Positions 56,373-64,000 of a DNA stretch of 64,000 nt are shown piece by piece. Below the pieces are notes generated by a model, which saw only the letters and a program-made list of their open reading frames with translations, did not search any database and had not been told where the DNA came from. The stretch's first letter is position 1; each line of letters begins with the position of its first letter. Source of the stretch: Myxococcales bacterium (GTDB lineage: Bacteria > Myxococcota_A > Polyangia > Polyangiales > Polyangiaceae). The position numbers and the translations under genes are program-made. The DNA lies in assembly GCA_016794345.1 (NCBI GenBank), contig JAEUKE010000299.1, positions 1-64,000 of the forward strand. The letters run 5' to 3'.

Positions 56373-57191
56373 TCAGGCCCCGCCGGCGCCTCCGGCTCCG
56401 CCGGCGCCTCCGGCTCCGCCCTGTCCGCCGCCGGCTCCGCCGCCACCGCCCGTGCCGGTCCCGCCGCACTCGACGTAGTCCTTGCAGTCGTCACAGACGC
56501 AGCCTTCCCAGATGGTGTTGCACTCACCATCGTTGAAGCAGTTGCCTGCGTCCGTGCAGTAGCCGTCTTCGAGGCAGTCGTCGCAGTAACAGGGGTCGGC
56601 GAGCGTGCACTGGCCGTCCGACGTCGGGCACGGCTGGCACGTCGGCGTGAAGGTGCAGTCGTAGCAGGTGTCACAGCTCTCGGTGCCCGAGCACTGGACG
56701 TTGGGCATCTGCATGTCGCAGCCGGCGTAGTCGTCCGCGCACTTCGCGTTGTCGAAACAGTCCGTGCACGCGCAGCCTTCGGTGAACTCGTCGCAGGTGC
56801 CGTCGCCGTTGCAGGCGGCCGCGTTCCCACAGAACACGTCGAGCGCGCAGTCGTCGCAGGTGCACGAGTCGTTCAAGCCGTCACACACGCCGTCGTCGAC
56901 GCACTGACCGGGGTTGCAGAACGCCGTGCCCGCGCAGTCCGAGCACTCGCAGTCCTCGGTCTCCAGATCACATGTGTCGTCCGGGTTCCCGTCGCAGTTG
57001 GTGTTCATGCCGCTGGTCGTGGACCCGACCGTCACGGTGGCTGCAGCCTTCGTGGTCGTGGTGCCCGACGTCGTGGCGCTCGTCGTCGTGCCGGTCCCAC
57101 CGGAACCGCCGGATCCGGAGTCGTCGCCGCAGGCGACCCAAGCGAAGACCGGAACGACAGCAGCGAGAAGGAAACGCGGATTGATCGACAT
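56373..57191 (-). CDS. Cys-rich repeat lipoprotein with a Gly/Ala tail
   Basis: 272 residues. Lipobox FAWVAC, a Gly/Ser/Thr linker, then about 34 cysteines in repeats of about 25-30 residues of the form CDGxxDxCxCxDCxxxxxC (CDGLNDSCTCDDC, CDEFTEGCACTDC, CNTIWEGCVCDDC). A Gly/Ala/Gln tail (GGGQGGAGGAGGAGGA) ends it. The repeats should fold as a string of disulfide modules on the cell surface. Two exact 18-bp repeats (56382-56417) encode part of the tail. Confidence 0.8.
   Translation of the reverse strand: MSINPRFLLAAVVPVFAWVACGDDSGSGGSGGTGTTTSATTSGTTTTKAAATVTVGSTTSGMNTNCDGNPDDTCDLETEDCECSDCAGTAFCNPGQCVDDGVCDGLNDSCTCDDCALDVFCGNAAACNGDGTCDEFTEGCACTDCFDNAKCADDYAGCDMQMPNVQCSGTESCDTCYDCTFTPTCQPCPTSDGQCTLADPCYCDDCLEDGYCTDAGNCFNDGECNTIWEGCVCDDCKDYVECGGTGTGGGGGAGGGQGGAGGAGGAGGAGGA
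56382..56417. repeat. Two tandem copies of an 18-bp unit
   Basis: Two identical copies of GCCGGCGCCTCCGGCTCC stand head to tail inside the 3' end of the Cys-rich lipoprotein gene. They encode Gly-Ala repeats and could vary in copy number. Confidence 0.7.
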
Positions 57192-57216
57192 CCGCGCAGG
57201 CTACCAAAGAATCCGG

Positions 57217-59070
57217 TTACCGGGGCACGGGAGGCACGACGACATCGTTGATGGTCCCGATGTTGCCGCCGGCGGGGTACCCGTAGGAGGCGTAGTAGTC
57301 CGTGCCCCAGACCGTGACGCCGAACGCGCCGGCGCTGGTCGCCTCGTGTTGGCTCGTCGCGCAGGCTGCAGGCGTGCCCGCGAACCCGCGGTAGAGGTCG
57401 ACGTGCGCGACCTCGAAGATGCCGGAGGAGCCGACGGGCTGCCATCCGGTCACGGGCCCCATACAAGCGATCTCCACGTCCGAGAAGCCGGACGTGCCAG
57501 CCACCCGCGTGATGACCAGGTTGGTCGCGGCGTACGTCGGATCGGTGAAGAACGCATAACGCTGCAAGAACTGCTTGGGCGGCAGCTGGATGACCCACTC
57601 CTCGTCGCCCAACCCACACGACAACCCGGAGAACGGCGGCGTCGCGGCGCAGCCGGGCCGCGTGCTGCCGAACGTCCCGGGCATGTATTGGGAGAACGCA
57701 AACGGGTGCTGCTCGTCCTGCGATTTGACCGAGAAGAGCTGCGTGGTCGAGAACTCCGCCAGCTGACCGGCCGCCAGGGTGGTCGGCGCGCCGGGAGGAG
57801 CCGCGGGGTCGTAGGTGAGCTGGGTTCCGTCGACGACCCCGAGCATTCGATACGGGACGTCCTCCGGCGAGAGGTTCGGCATCCGCGTCATGATGCCGGC
57901 GCCCACGTATTCGTTTCCGAGCGATCCAATCGGCCCGATCTGCTGATGGGCGGCGTCTTGTCCTCCGCCGGAGGAGGTGGCGCTCGCCACGCGGAGGTAG
58001 GTGTTCCCGGTGTAGACGCCGATGGGCGCGCTCGATTGCAGGATCGTGGCGGTGGGGTCGGCGCCCATCCATTGCATGACCTGACCCCGGTTCAACGTCA
58101 CTTGCGTCGTGACACCGGCCGGAAGCGCAGGCGCGCCGCCGCCGCCCGGCCACGATGTGCTCGGGAGAACGTCGACGGTGGTCCCGTCGGCGGTGCCGAC
58201 GAAGAGCGCCCACATCGCGCCGCCGCCGTCGGTGTGCGGCCCGAGCACGGTGTAGTTGGTGCCCCAAGCGGTGCGCGGGAAGAGGAGCGAGGCGCTGGGC
58301 AGGAAGCTCGTCGCGCCGCCGTACGGCAGGATGTCGTACGCCGTGACCGGTGTGTCGGAAGTCACGTCGAAGGCGACGCCGACGCCGTTGCCTTGCACCG
58401 CCGTGTCCAGCAAGACGCCGGGCGCCCTCGGGCATTCGAGCGAGAAGCCGAGGCCGTGCACGACGCCCGGGCGGTGAGCCAGGAACACGACCGCCACCTG
58501 GTTGGGCGGGATGCCGTCGGCGGGCACGGGCGTGTACTGGGTCGCCGGACCGACGCCGCTCGGGATGTACGTGAAGGCCGAGGCGTCGAGCATCGATCCG
58601 TTGTGGCTGACCGCGACCTTGGCGCTGCGGCCCCAGGTGTTGGCCACGAAGAGCGCGTGACAGGGGCCGTCATAGGTCGTCGCGGACCCCACCTCGTTCT
58701 GGTAGAAGGGCGGCGTCGGCGCGAAGTACTCGCAGCCGATGGAACCCTTCGACAGAGCCGCGGCTTCGCAGGCAGGAACACACTGCCCGTCGCTGCAGCC
58801 CTGGTCCGGAGGGCACACCTCGACGACGTTCCCCATCGCGTCGACGGTCTTCTGGAGATCGGCCGAGCATCCGCTCGCGCCGGGTCCGTTTCCTCCGGTC
58901 GCGAAGCCGCCGCCCATGCCGCCCGTCCCGGAGAGGCCGGACCCGGTCGTCGTCGAGGTGTCGCTGCCGCCGCCACCGCCGTCTTCGGTCGTCCCCGCCT
59001 CGCAACCGGCAAAGGCGGCGAGCACGACAAGGGTGGCAAACGAGCCCGTGACGGGAAGGAAGCGACGCAT
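57217..59070 (-). CDS. IgGFc-binding-like lipoprotein
   Basis: 617 residues. Lipobox AAFAGC, a Gly/Ser/Thr linker, a Cys pair region (CPPDQGCSDGQCVPAC), then a long beta-rich domain resembling the IgGFc-binding N-terminal module: FVANTWGRSAKVAVSHNG, VAVVFLAHRPGVVHG, SASLLFPRTAWGTNY, and a conserved IGVYTGNTYLRV. Similar proteins are abundant in myxobacteria and are thought to work at the cell surface. ATG at 59070. It ends 26 bases before the Cys-rich lipoprotein starts, so the pair may be co-transcribed. Confidence 0.78.
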   Translation of the reverse strand: MRRFLPVTGSFATLVVLAAFAGCEAGTTEDGGGGGSDTSTTTGSGLSGTGGMGGGFATGGNGPGASGCSADLQKTVDAMGNVVEVCPPDQGCSDGQCVPACEAAALSKGSIGCEYFAPTPPFYQNEVGSATTYDGPCHALFVANTWGRSAKVAVSHNGSMLDASAFTYIPSGVGPATQYTPVPADGIPPNQVAVVFLAHRPGVVHGLGFSLECPRAPGVLLDTAVQGNGVGVAFDVTSDTPVTAYDILPYGGATSFLPSASLLFPRTAWGTNYTVLGPHTDGGGAMWALFVGTADGTTVDVLPSTSWPGGGGAPALPAGVTTQVTLNRGQVMQWMGADPTATILQSSAPIGVYTGNTYLRVASATSSGGGQDAAHQQIGPIGSLGNEYVGAGIMTRMPNLSPEDVPYRMLGVVDGTQLTYDPAAPPGAPTTLAAGQLAEFSTTQLFSVKSQDEQHPFAFSQYMPGTFGSTRPGCAATPPFSGLSCGLGDEEWVIQLPPKQFLQRYAFFTDPTYAATNLVITRVAGTSGFSDVEIACMGPVTGWQPVGSSGIFEVAHVDLYRGFAGTPAACATSQHEATSAGAFGVTVWGTDYYASYGYPAGGNIGTINDVVVPPVPR

Positions 59071-59101
59071 ACGCTCATGCGACCGGACGATCGCGCGAGC
59101 G

Positions 59102-61015
59102 TCAATCCCCGGGGCCGCAGAGGGCCCGAACCTCCGGCACCTCGAAGACGAGCGACAGCCGAGCCGAGCCGTCCGAAGCGCCTGCCGCGACGGCACCCTC
59201 GAAGCCGGACGCGACGCAATGGTAGAGCCGCGTCGACGGGAGCTCGGCCGACTCGAGGCACACCGTTGGCGAGCCTCCGCCCGACGTGCGGACGAAGACG
59301 TCGAGCTTCGAGCCCGCGGCCCCGGGCGCAGCGAGGGCACAGCGACGGACCACGTCACGCGCGGCTTTGTCGATCGCGGCGCGGCTCGAAGGCTCGAACG
59401 CCGGGCCGCGTTGCGGCCGGGGCGGGCAAACATCGATGCCGACCCCCTTGTCGGACGGCTCGCCTCCGCTCCGCGCGACGACCGCCAGGGCGACGGGTGA
59501 GGGCTGGCTCCCGAGCGCGCGGGCGACCGAGGCGAGCTTCGTGAGCGGCGTCTCTCCTTCGACGAGCACGACCCGCGGGGCGCTCGACAGCCGCTCGACG
59601 AGCCTCTGCGTGTCGTTTCCCAGATCCGCCAGCGCGGAGGCGCCGACGCGGCCAAACGAGACCGATTGGCTCGTGACGACGACGACGTCCGCCGCGCCGC
59701 GGCGGAACGCCGGCGCGAGCGGGGTGATCGGCGTGAGGAAGAGAGAGCCGTCCACCTTCGAATCCGACGCCCAAGGTACGCGCAGGACGAGCCGCGCGTG
59801 TTTCCCGGAGAGGAGGGGATCGATATCGCGCTCCACATCGGGGAACGTCCCGCTCGTCGCGAGGGCCGGGAGTGTGATCTCGGTGCCCGCCGCGACGAGG
59901 CAGGCCTGCCAGGCGTCCGCGTCCGGCTTCGGTCGCGCGAGCGCGTCGGCGACGGTAGGCTCTCCTTTCCCGGTCCCGCCCCGCGCGAGCGGCGAGGTGT
60001 CGCTCTGACGCACGCGCCGCACGACGAGGATGGTGAGCGCGACGAGGAGGACGGCGAGCGCAATCCCGGAGCCGATCGCCAGCGCCAGCGTGAACCGCGG
60101 CATCACCTTCTCACCTGGACCGATCGCGGCCGGCGCCGGCTCGCTCGGCTGCGGCTCGGGAGGGGATACATCGAACGGAGCGAGCGCGCTCGCGAGCGCG
60201 CGGACGGTCGGGATGCGATTGGCGATCTCTTTCTCCAGGCAGCGCGCGACGACCTCGACGAGCGCCTCGGGTAGATCGGATCGAAACACCGAGAGCCTGG
60301 GGGCGGGCGCCGGCGCGAGCACGGCGGCTGCGACGTCCTCCGCCGTCTGCCCCTCGAAGGGCGCGCAGCCCGCGAGCATCTCGAACAAGACCACGCCCAG
60401 CGCCCAGACGTCGCAGCGCGCGTCGACCGCGTGAGCCGAATAGAACTGCTCCGGCGCCATGTAGATGGGCGTGCCCAGTGGGACGCCCGCGCTCGTCAGC
60501 GCCTCCCCGTGGCCCTCGTCCTTCGAGATGCCGAAATCGAGGACCTTGAGGATCGTGCGGCCGCGTTCGTCCGACGCGAGGAAGAGGTTCGCTGGCTTGA
60601 TGTCACGATGAACGATCCCTCGGTCGTGCGCCTCGGCGAGCGCGGCGCAGGCCTGTCGGACGAGCGCCGTCGCGCGCGCGGGCTCGAGCCGGCCGCGGGC
60701 GATCTCCGCCCCCAGATCGTGGCCCTCGAGGAGCTCCAGCGCGAGGCACGGAAGCCCTGCGTCCGTGGTCCCGACATCGATGACGCGGACGACGTGCTCG
60801 CTGCTCAAGGAGGCGAGGAGCCGCGCCTCCTGCTCGAACCGCGCGCCGATCCCCTGGAAGCCGAGCGCCTCGGGCCGAAGCACCTTCAGCGCGATCCGCT
60901 GGCCGTCGCGCTCGTCGACTGCCTCGAACACGATCGCCGACGCGCCGCGCGCGCGCACCCGCACCAGTCGATAGCGACCGGAGACGACGTCGCCGAGGGC
61001 GGGAGGACTGAGCAA
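59102..61015 (-). CDS. Ser/Thr protein kinase with membrane anchor
   Basis: 637 residues. Kinase domain about 12-275: VRARGASAIVFEAVD, VALK-equivalent IALKVLR, HRDIKPAN (D138), LDFGISK, GTPIYMAPEQ. One membrane segment (about 305-330, FTLALAIGSGIALAVLLVALT) and an external domain (about 340-637) with three or four Cys, not recognised. TTG at 61015, with AGGG just ahead, is the only start that leaves the P-loop intact and has no better alternative. The glycine loop is slightly degenerate (ARGASA). It lies 31 bases upstream of the IgGFc-binding-like gene on the same strand, so it could control or belong with it. Confidence 0.88.
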   Translation of the reverse strand: MLSPPALGDVVSGRYRLVRVRARGASAIVFEAVDERDGQRIALKVLRPEALGFQGIGARFEQEARLLASLSSEHVVRVIDVGTTDAGLPCLALELLEGHDLGAEIARGRLEPARATALVRQACAALAEAHDRGIVHRDIKPANLFLASDERGRTILKVLDFGISKDEGHGEALTSAGVPLGTPIYMAPEQFYSAHAVDARCDVWALGVVLFEMLAGCAPFEGQTAEDVAAAVLAPAPAPRLSVFRSDLPEALVEVVARCLEKEIANRIPTVRALASALAPFDVSPPEPQPSEPAPAAIGPGEKVMPRFTLALAIGSGIALAVLLVALTILVVRRVRQSDTSPLARGGTGKGEPTVADALARPKPDADAWQACLVAAGTEITLPALATSGTFPDVERDIDPLLSGKHARLVLRVPWASDSKVDGSLFLTPITPLAPAFRRGAADVVVVTSQSVSFGRVGASALADLGNDTQRLVERLSSAPRVVLVEGETPLTKLASVARALGSQPSPVALAVVARSGGEPSDKGVGIDVCPPRPQRGPAFEPSSRAAIDKAARDVVRRCALAAPGAAGSKLDVFVRTSGGGSPTVCLESAELPSTRLYHCVASGFEGAVAAGASDGSARLSLVFEVPEVRALCGPGD

Positions 61016-61046
61016 GGCCCTATCTTGCCATCCGGAGCCAGCGAGG

Positions 61047-61475
61047 TCAGTCGGCTCCCGACCGGCGGCGCTCTTGCTTCTTCGTGGACTGTTGCCGCTT
61101 GTCCGAGAGGCGGCGCATCTTGGACGCTCGCGAGGGCTTCGTCGGCCTGCGCTTCTTCGGCACCACGAGCGCCGCGGCCACCAGCGCGGCGAGCTTCTCT
61201 CGCGCGTCTTCCAGGTTCCGGTGCTGGTCCCGGGTCCGGTCGCTCTTGATGAGGACGCGTCCTTCGGCGTCGAGGAGCCCACGAGCCAGGTGCCGCAGGC
61301 GGCTCTTCACCGGCTCCGAGAGTGCTTCGGTGCCCTCGAGATCGAAGCGGAGCTCGACGCGCGAGGAGACCTTGTTCACGTTCTGACCGCCCGGCCCCGA
61401 GGAGCGCGTGGCGGTCCACGTCAGATCTGCGTCCGGGATTGTGACGCGCTCGGAGACGAGGAGGGGCGATGCCAT
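61047..61475 (-). CDS. arfB: Alternative ribosome-rescue factor ArfB (peptidyl-tRNA hydrolase)
   Basis: 142 residues. The GGQ motif (G29-G30-Q31, in SSGPGGQNVNKV) is the catalytic site that hydrolyses peptidyl-tRNA. A release-factor-like domain precedes a basic tail (KKRRPTKPSRASK, STKKQERRRSGAD) that enters the empty mRNA channel of stalled ribosomes. Length and tail are typical of ArfB rather than release factor 2. ATG at 61475. Confidence 0.93.
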   Translation of the reverse strand: MASPLLVSERVTIPDADLTWTATRSSGPGGQNVNKVSSRVELRFDLEGTEALSEPVKSRLRHLARGLLDAEGRVLIKSDRTRDQHRNLEDAREKLAALVAAALVVPKKRRPTKPSRASKMRRLSDKRQQSTKKQERRRSGAD

Positions 61476-61544
61476 GGCGGTCCGACTTTCTTACCTCAGC
61501 CCGAGACGGTTGACCCGTCCGGGCCTGACGCACCATCATCGCGC

Positions 61545-61955
61545 GTGCTCGACCGCCGGGCGGCGCTCGCCCTCCCCTTCCTGCTCCTCGGCTGCGCCGG
61601 CGCCGATCGCGAGGACACGCTCGACCGGATGCTGCGCTACTCGGCCGAGCAGGCTGCGCCGAAGAGCGAGACCGTGCACACGTTTGCGCTCGTGGCCCGG
61701 CGAGGCGAGGCCGACCACGGCTTTCGCGTCATCTTGCACGCCGACAAGTGTTACGCCGTCCTCGCGGTCGCCGACGGCACCGTGACGGACGTGAACCTCC
61801 AGGTCTTCGATCCGATCGGGGCCGTCGCGGCGAAGACGAACGCGGAGGCCCCGAAGCTCGAGCTCTGCGCCAAGCGATCGGGGCCTTATCGGGTCAAGCT
61901 GCACGTGACCGGTCGAGGTCGGGTGCGTGCGGGGGTCTACGAGCGACGCCTGTAG
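61545..61955 (+). CDS. Small hypothetical lipoprotein
   Basis: 136 residues, unrecognised. GTG at 61545 gives a short basic start (LDRRAALALPFLLLGC) with lipobox LLGC. The mature part is beta-rich (VHTFALVARRGEADHGF, KCYAVLAVADGTVTDVNLQVFD, YRVKLHVTGRGRVRAGVYER) with two cysteines. Its last 19 bases overlap the convergent methyltransferase gene. It might be a small sandwich fold. Confidence 0.65.
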   Translation: MLDRRAALALPFLLLGCAGADREDTLDRMLRYSAEQAAPKSETVHTFALVARRGEADHGFRVILHADKCYAVLAVADGTVTDVNLQVFDPIGAVAAKTNAEAPKLELCAKRSGPYRVKLHVTGRGRVRAGVYERRL

Positions 61956-63004
61956 CTGAGCCAGCGCATCTCGATCGGGGCGCGCCCGGCGCCGAGCGCG
62001 AACAGGTCCGAGCCCAGCGACCAGTTCACGAACCAACCGGTCGGCGGCCAGGCCTCCGGCGGCAGGAACTCCTTCTCGTAGTCGTGGACACACTCGTCGG
62101 CGACGCGCTCGAGGGGCAACCCCTCGGCCGCTTTCTCGAGCTCGTGCCGCGAGAAGATCGGGCACCACGAGACCTGCGAGACCTCCTTCGCCAGCGCGTC
62201 GGGCTTGTAGCCGTCCATCGCGACGAACGCGCTGAAGAGCAGGATGCCGCCCGGCGCGAGGAGCTCACACGCGCGCTCGTACAGAGCGCGGAGCTGCGAG
62301 GTGTCGCGGAAGTGCGAGGCGACGACCTCCGCCAGGACGATCAGCTTGTAGCGGCCTCGCGGGATGGGCAGCGACGGGTCGAGCGCGTCGCCCTCGAAGA
62401 CCTCCACCCGGAGCTTCTCGTCGGCGACCATCTTGCGCAGGACCTCCGCCAGCGCCGGCGCGATCTCCACCGCGTCCGTCGGGTAACCGAGCCGCGCGAG
62501 CGGCAGCGTGTTGCGTCCCGTGCCCGCGCCCACGTCGAGGACGGGTGTGTCGGCGGGCGCGCCGAGCTCGGCCGCGAGCCGCACCACCTTCGCGTCGGGG
62601 TGTGTCCCGAAGAGCGGCGGCTCACGCATCTTCACCCAGCGGTCGTATTCGTCGCCGATGGTGTTCACCACGTGCTTCACCGTGTAGTTGATGCCCGGGT
62701 GCGGCGGCGGCTCGGTGTGGTACTTGATGACGAGCTTCGAATAGGGCGACTCCGCCCAGCCTTTTTCCAGGTGCTTCTCGAGGATCTTTCGGAGGTTCGC
62801 CCGCTCTGCATCGCTGAAAGGCCGCCCGAGGAGCTCGAACGTCGACGTCAGCGTCTTCAGGTAGTGGTCGAGCATCGACGGCGCGCAAGGGAGGCTGATC
62901 TCTCCGTTCGCTTCGTATCGTCGGGCGAGCTTGGGCAGGAGGGAGGCGCGCAACACGTTGACGTTCGTCTCGCGCTGCCTCTTTGTCTTGGTCGGAGAAG
63001 CCAT
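61937..63004 (-). CDS. Class I SAM-dependent methyltransferase
   Basis: 355 residues. A helical N-terminal third (about 1-135, ARRYEANGEISLPCAPSML) of unknown role precedes the methyltransferase core (about 150-330): PVLDVGAGTGRNTLPLARLG (motif I), AVEIAPAL (motif II), FEGDALDP and a conserved FSAFVAMDGYKPD. Substrate unknown; the N-terminal region is larger than usual for TehB-like enzymes. ATG at 63004 is preferred over the upstream frame. It overlaps the small lipoprotein gene at 3' ends by 19 bases. Confidence 0.85.
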   Translation of the reverse strand: MASPTKTKRQRETNVNVLRASLLPKLARRYEANGEISLPCAPSMLDHYLKTLTSTFELLGRPFSDAERANLRKILEKHLEKGWAESPYSKLVIKYHTEPPPHPGINYTVKHVVNTIGDEYDRWVKMREPPLFGTHPDAKVVRLAAELGAPADTPVLDVGAGTGRNTLPLARLGYPTDAVEIAPALAEVLRKMVADEKLRVEVFEGDALDPSLPIPRGRYKLIVLAEVVASHFRDTSQLRALYERACELLAPGGILLFSAFVAMDGYKPDALAKEVSQVSWCPIFSRHELEKAAEGLPLERVADECVHDYEKEFLPPEAWPPTGWFVNWSLGSDLFALGAGRAPIEMRWLSYRRRS

Positions 63005-63116
63005 CGGGCTAGGCGATGTCGATCGCGCGCGCCCCAGCGTCAAGGCCGAGCCCCGCGCCCGCCCGAATCACCCGCGGGCCTGGCCCCCGCGTCGCCACGC
63101 CCAACGCCCGCCCCGC

Positions 63117-63818
63117 CTACGCCTTCGCTGCGGCCCGCGGCGCGTCCGTCGCCCGCAACAAGCCGAGCCTGCGCCAACCTTTCGCGAGCAGCCACGTGTG
63201 CGGCGGCGCGACCGGCGGCGCGCGCGTGCGGCCGAGCTGGGCGAGCCCGTCGCGGTACAGCGCATCGGCGAAGCAGTCCGCAGCCCAGTAGATGGACGCG
63301 CAGCCGTCGAGCCCCAGCGGCAGCTCCCCGTGTTTGCGCGCGTTCACAAGCACGTACACGAGCGCGTTGCGCACCTCCCTCGGCGAGCGGAGCGCCCGGC
63401 CGTGCCAGCGGTCGCCCCAGACCTTCCCGCGCCTGCGCAAGGCGACGTTCAGCCGACGCGCCACGCGGATGGCGAGGCCCCGCATGCCCGACGAGAGCGC
63501 CCCCGCGCTCGCCGCCTCCACCACGAGGTGCACGTGATCGCGCTGCACCGAGTAGTGCACCACCCGAAAGTCCGCCCGCTGCGCCGCCCGAATCCCCCGG
63601 ATGACGACCCCGAACGCCAGGTCGCTCCGCAACCGAGCCAGCCCCGACACCGCGCGCATCGTCACGTGCACCGGATGCCGCGACGCGTGCAGCGGACGAG
63701 CCCGATGCGGCGTGCTCCGCCGACCAACCGACGGCTTCCGCCCCGCCCCCGCCCGACGCCCACCCCACCCCGAGGTGCGCGGCAACGACAGCTGCTTGGA
63801 AGAACGAGAGCGAGCCAC
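63117..63818 (-). CDS. RAYT-type (REP-associated, Y1) transposase
   Basis: About 233 residues. The HUH-type domain reads HPVHVTMRAV and RVVHYSVQRDHVHLVVEA, with the expected His-hydrophobic-His motif and a Tyr in the RxVxYS block, then GMRGLAIRVARRLN, GKVWGDRWHGRAL and PREVRNALVYVLVNARKH, all typical of this family. GTG at 63818 matches the family's usual basic N-terminus; the frame extends upstream with noise. Such enzymes move or maintain REP palindromes. No palindromic repeats flank it closely here. Composition is as GC-rich as its neighbours, so it is not a recent arrival. Confidence 0.85.
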   Translation of the reverse strand: MARSRSSKQLSLPRTSGWGGRRAGAGRKPSVGRRSTPHRARPLHASRHPVHVTMRAVSGLARLRSDLAFGVVIRGIRAAQRADFRVVHYSVQRDHVHLVVEAASAGALSSGMRGLAIRVARRLNVALRRRGKVWGDRWHGRALRSPREVRNALVYVLVNARKHGELPLGLDGCASIYWAADCFADALYRDGLAQLGRTRAPPVAPPHTWLLAKGWRRLGLLRATDAPRAAAKA

Positions 63819-64000
63819 TTGATTGCGGCTAATATTGCCATCGGCAGCCCCGACTTCAAGCGCCACCGGGCGATTCGGTCGGCTTCTTGCGCAAGAGCGA
63901 CTTGGACCGCGGTGCCGCGGTTCACCGCGAACGGCTCGAGTATTCACCCGCGCCGCGCTAGCAAATTCGTCGCCCTCCCCGTCGCGGACCTGGGCGCGGT
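63819..64000. other. Right-edge stretch with no recognised gene
   Basis: 182 bases to the window end. It includes a short A/T-richer patch (63822-63841) upstream of the RAYT gene that may be its promoter. No gene or repeat is recognised. Confidence 0.5.

Noticed and set aside
56382..56417. CRISPR-like short repeats
   Set aside because: Only two adjacent 18-bp units without spacers, inside a coding Gly/Ala tail.

Overview
The window is very GC-rich bacterial chromosome with a strong G/C bias at third codon positions. It encodes many Ser/Thr protein kinases, orphan hybrid-sensor histidine kinases, and secreted lipoproteins that carry a Gly/Ser/Thr-rich linker straight after the lipobox and then cysteine-rich or beta-rich domains. 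This combination, with IgGFc-binding-like and Cys-repeat surface proteins, points to a myxobacterium (Myxococcota, most likely Polyangiales/Sorangiineae). This is inference from content; no rRNA or other taxonomic marker is present.

Layout. 1-6.5 kb: a pyridoxal-phosphate enzyme cut by the left edge, a biotin carrier protein and an outer-membrane protein on the minus strand, then hutH, a small unknown gene and a membrane histidine kinase on plus. 7.3-15 kb: a tightly overlapping minus-strand operon that starts with a lipoprotein ending in two Cys-Gly motifs (HvfA/BufA-like RiPP precursor). Its MNIO (DUF692) maturase and HvfC/BufC partner follow, then a Ser/Thr kinase fused to a formylglycine-enzyme-like domain, a von Willebrand A protein and a TPR/HEAT protein. 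A YceI-like lipoprotein lies just upstream. This operon is the most interesting system seen.

16-28 kb: Lon with a divergent TetR gene and a candidate operator, a beta-CASP nuclease, a GDPD enzyme, a diheme-cytochrome/diheme-peroxidase/beta-helix cassette, then a gpsA + FGGY-kinase pair. 28-37 kb: a Ser/Thr kinase, two PAS/GAF histidine kinases, an alpha/beta hydrolase, and a reductase strikingly like divinyl-chlorophyllide 8-vinyl reductase. 36.6-43 kb: lipoproteins, an L,D-transpeptidase, a ferritin-like lipoprotein and tRNA-Arg(CCG). 43-49 kb: methyltransferase, AraC and epimerase genes, a soluble globin-coupled chemoreceptor, and a zinc-ribbon/HU-like gene overlapping a mini-DnaJ gene. 48.5-53 kb: a DUF1295 protein divergent from an SDR-DUF1214-sulfotransferase operon. 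53-64 kb: a propeller-like membrane protein, a papain-like lipoprotein, Cys-rich and IgGFc-binding-like lipoproteins, a Ser/Thr kinase, arfB, a methyltransferase and a RAYT-type transposase.

Two copies of a GC-rich hairpin (about 675 and 22900) are read through as the N-terminus of the genes they sit in. With the RAYT gene at 63 kb they suggest a REP-like repeat family. No CRISPR array, rRNA operon, prophage or complete insertion sequence was seen.
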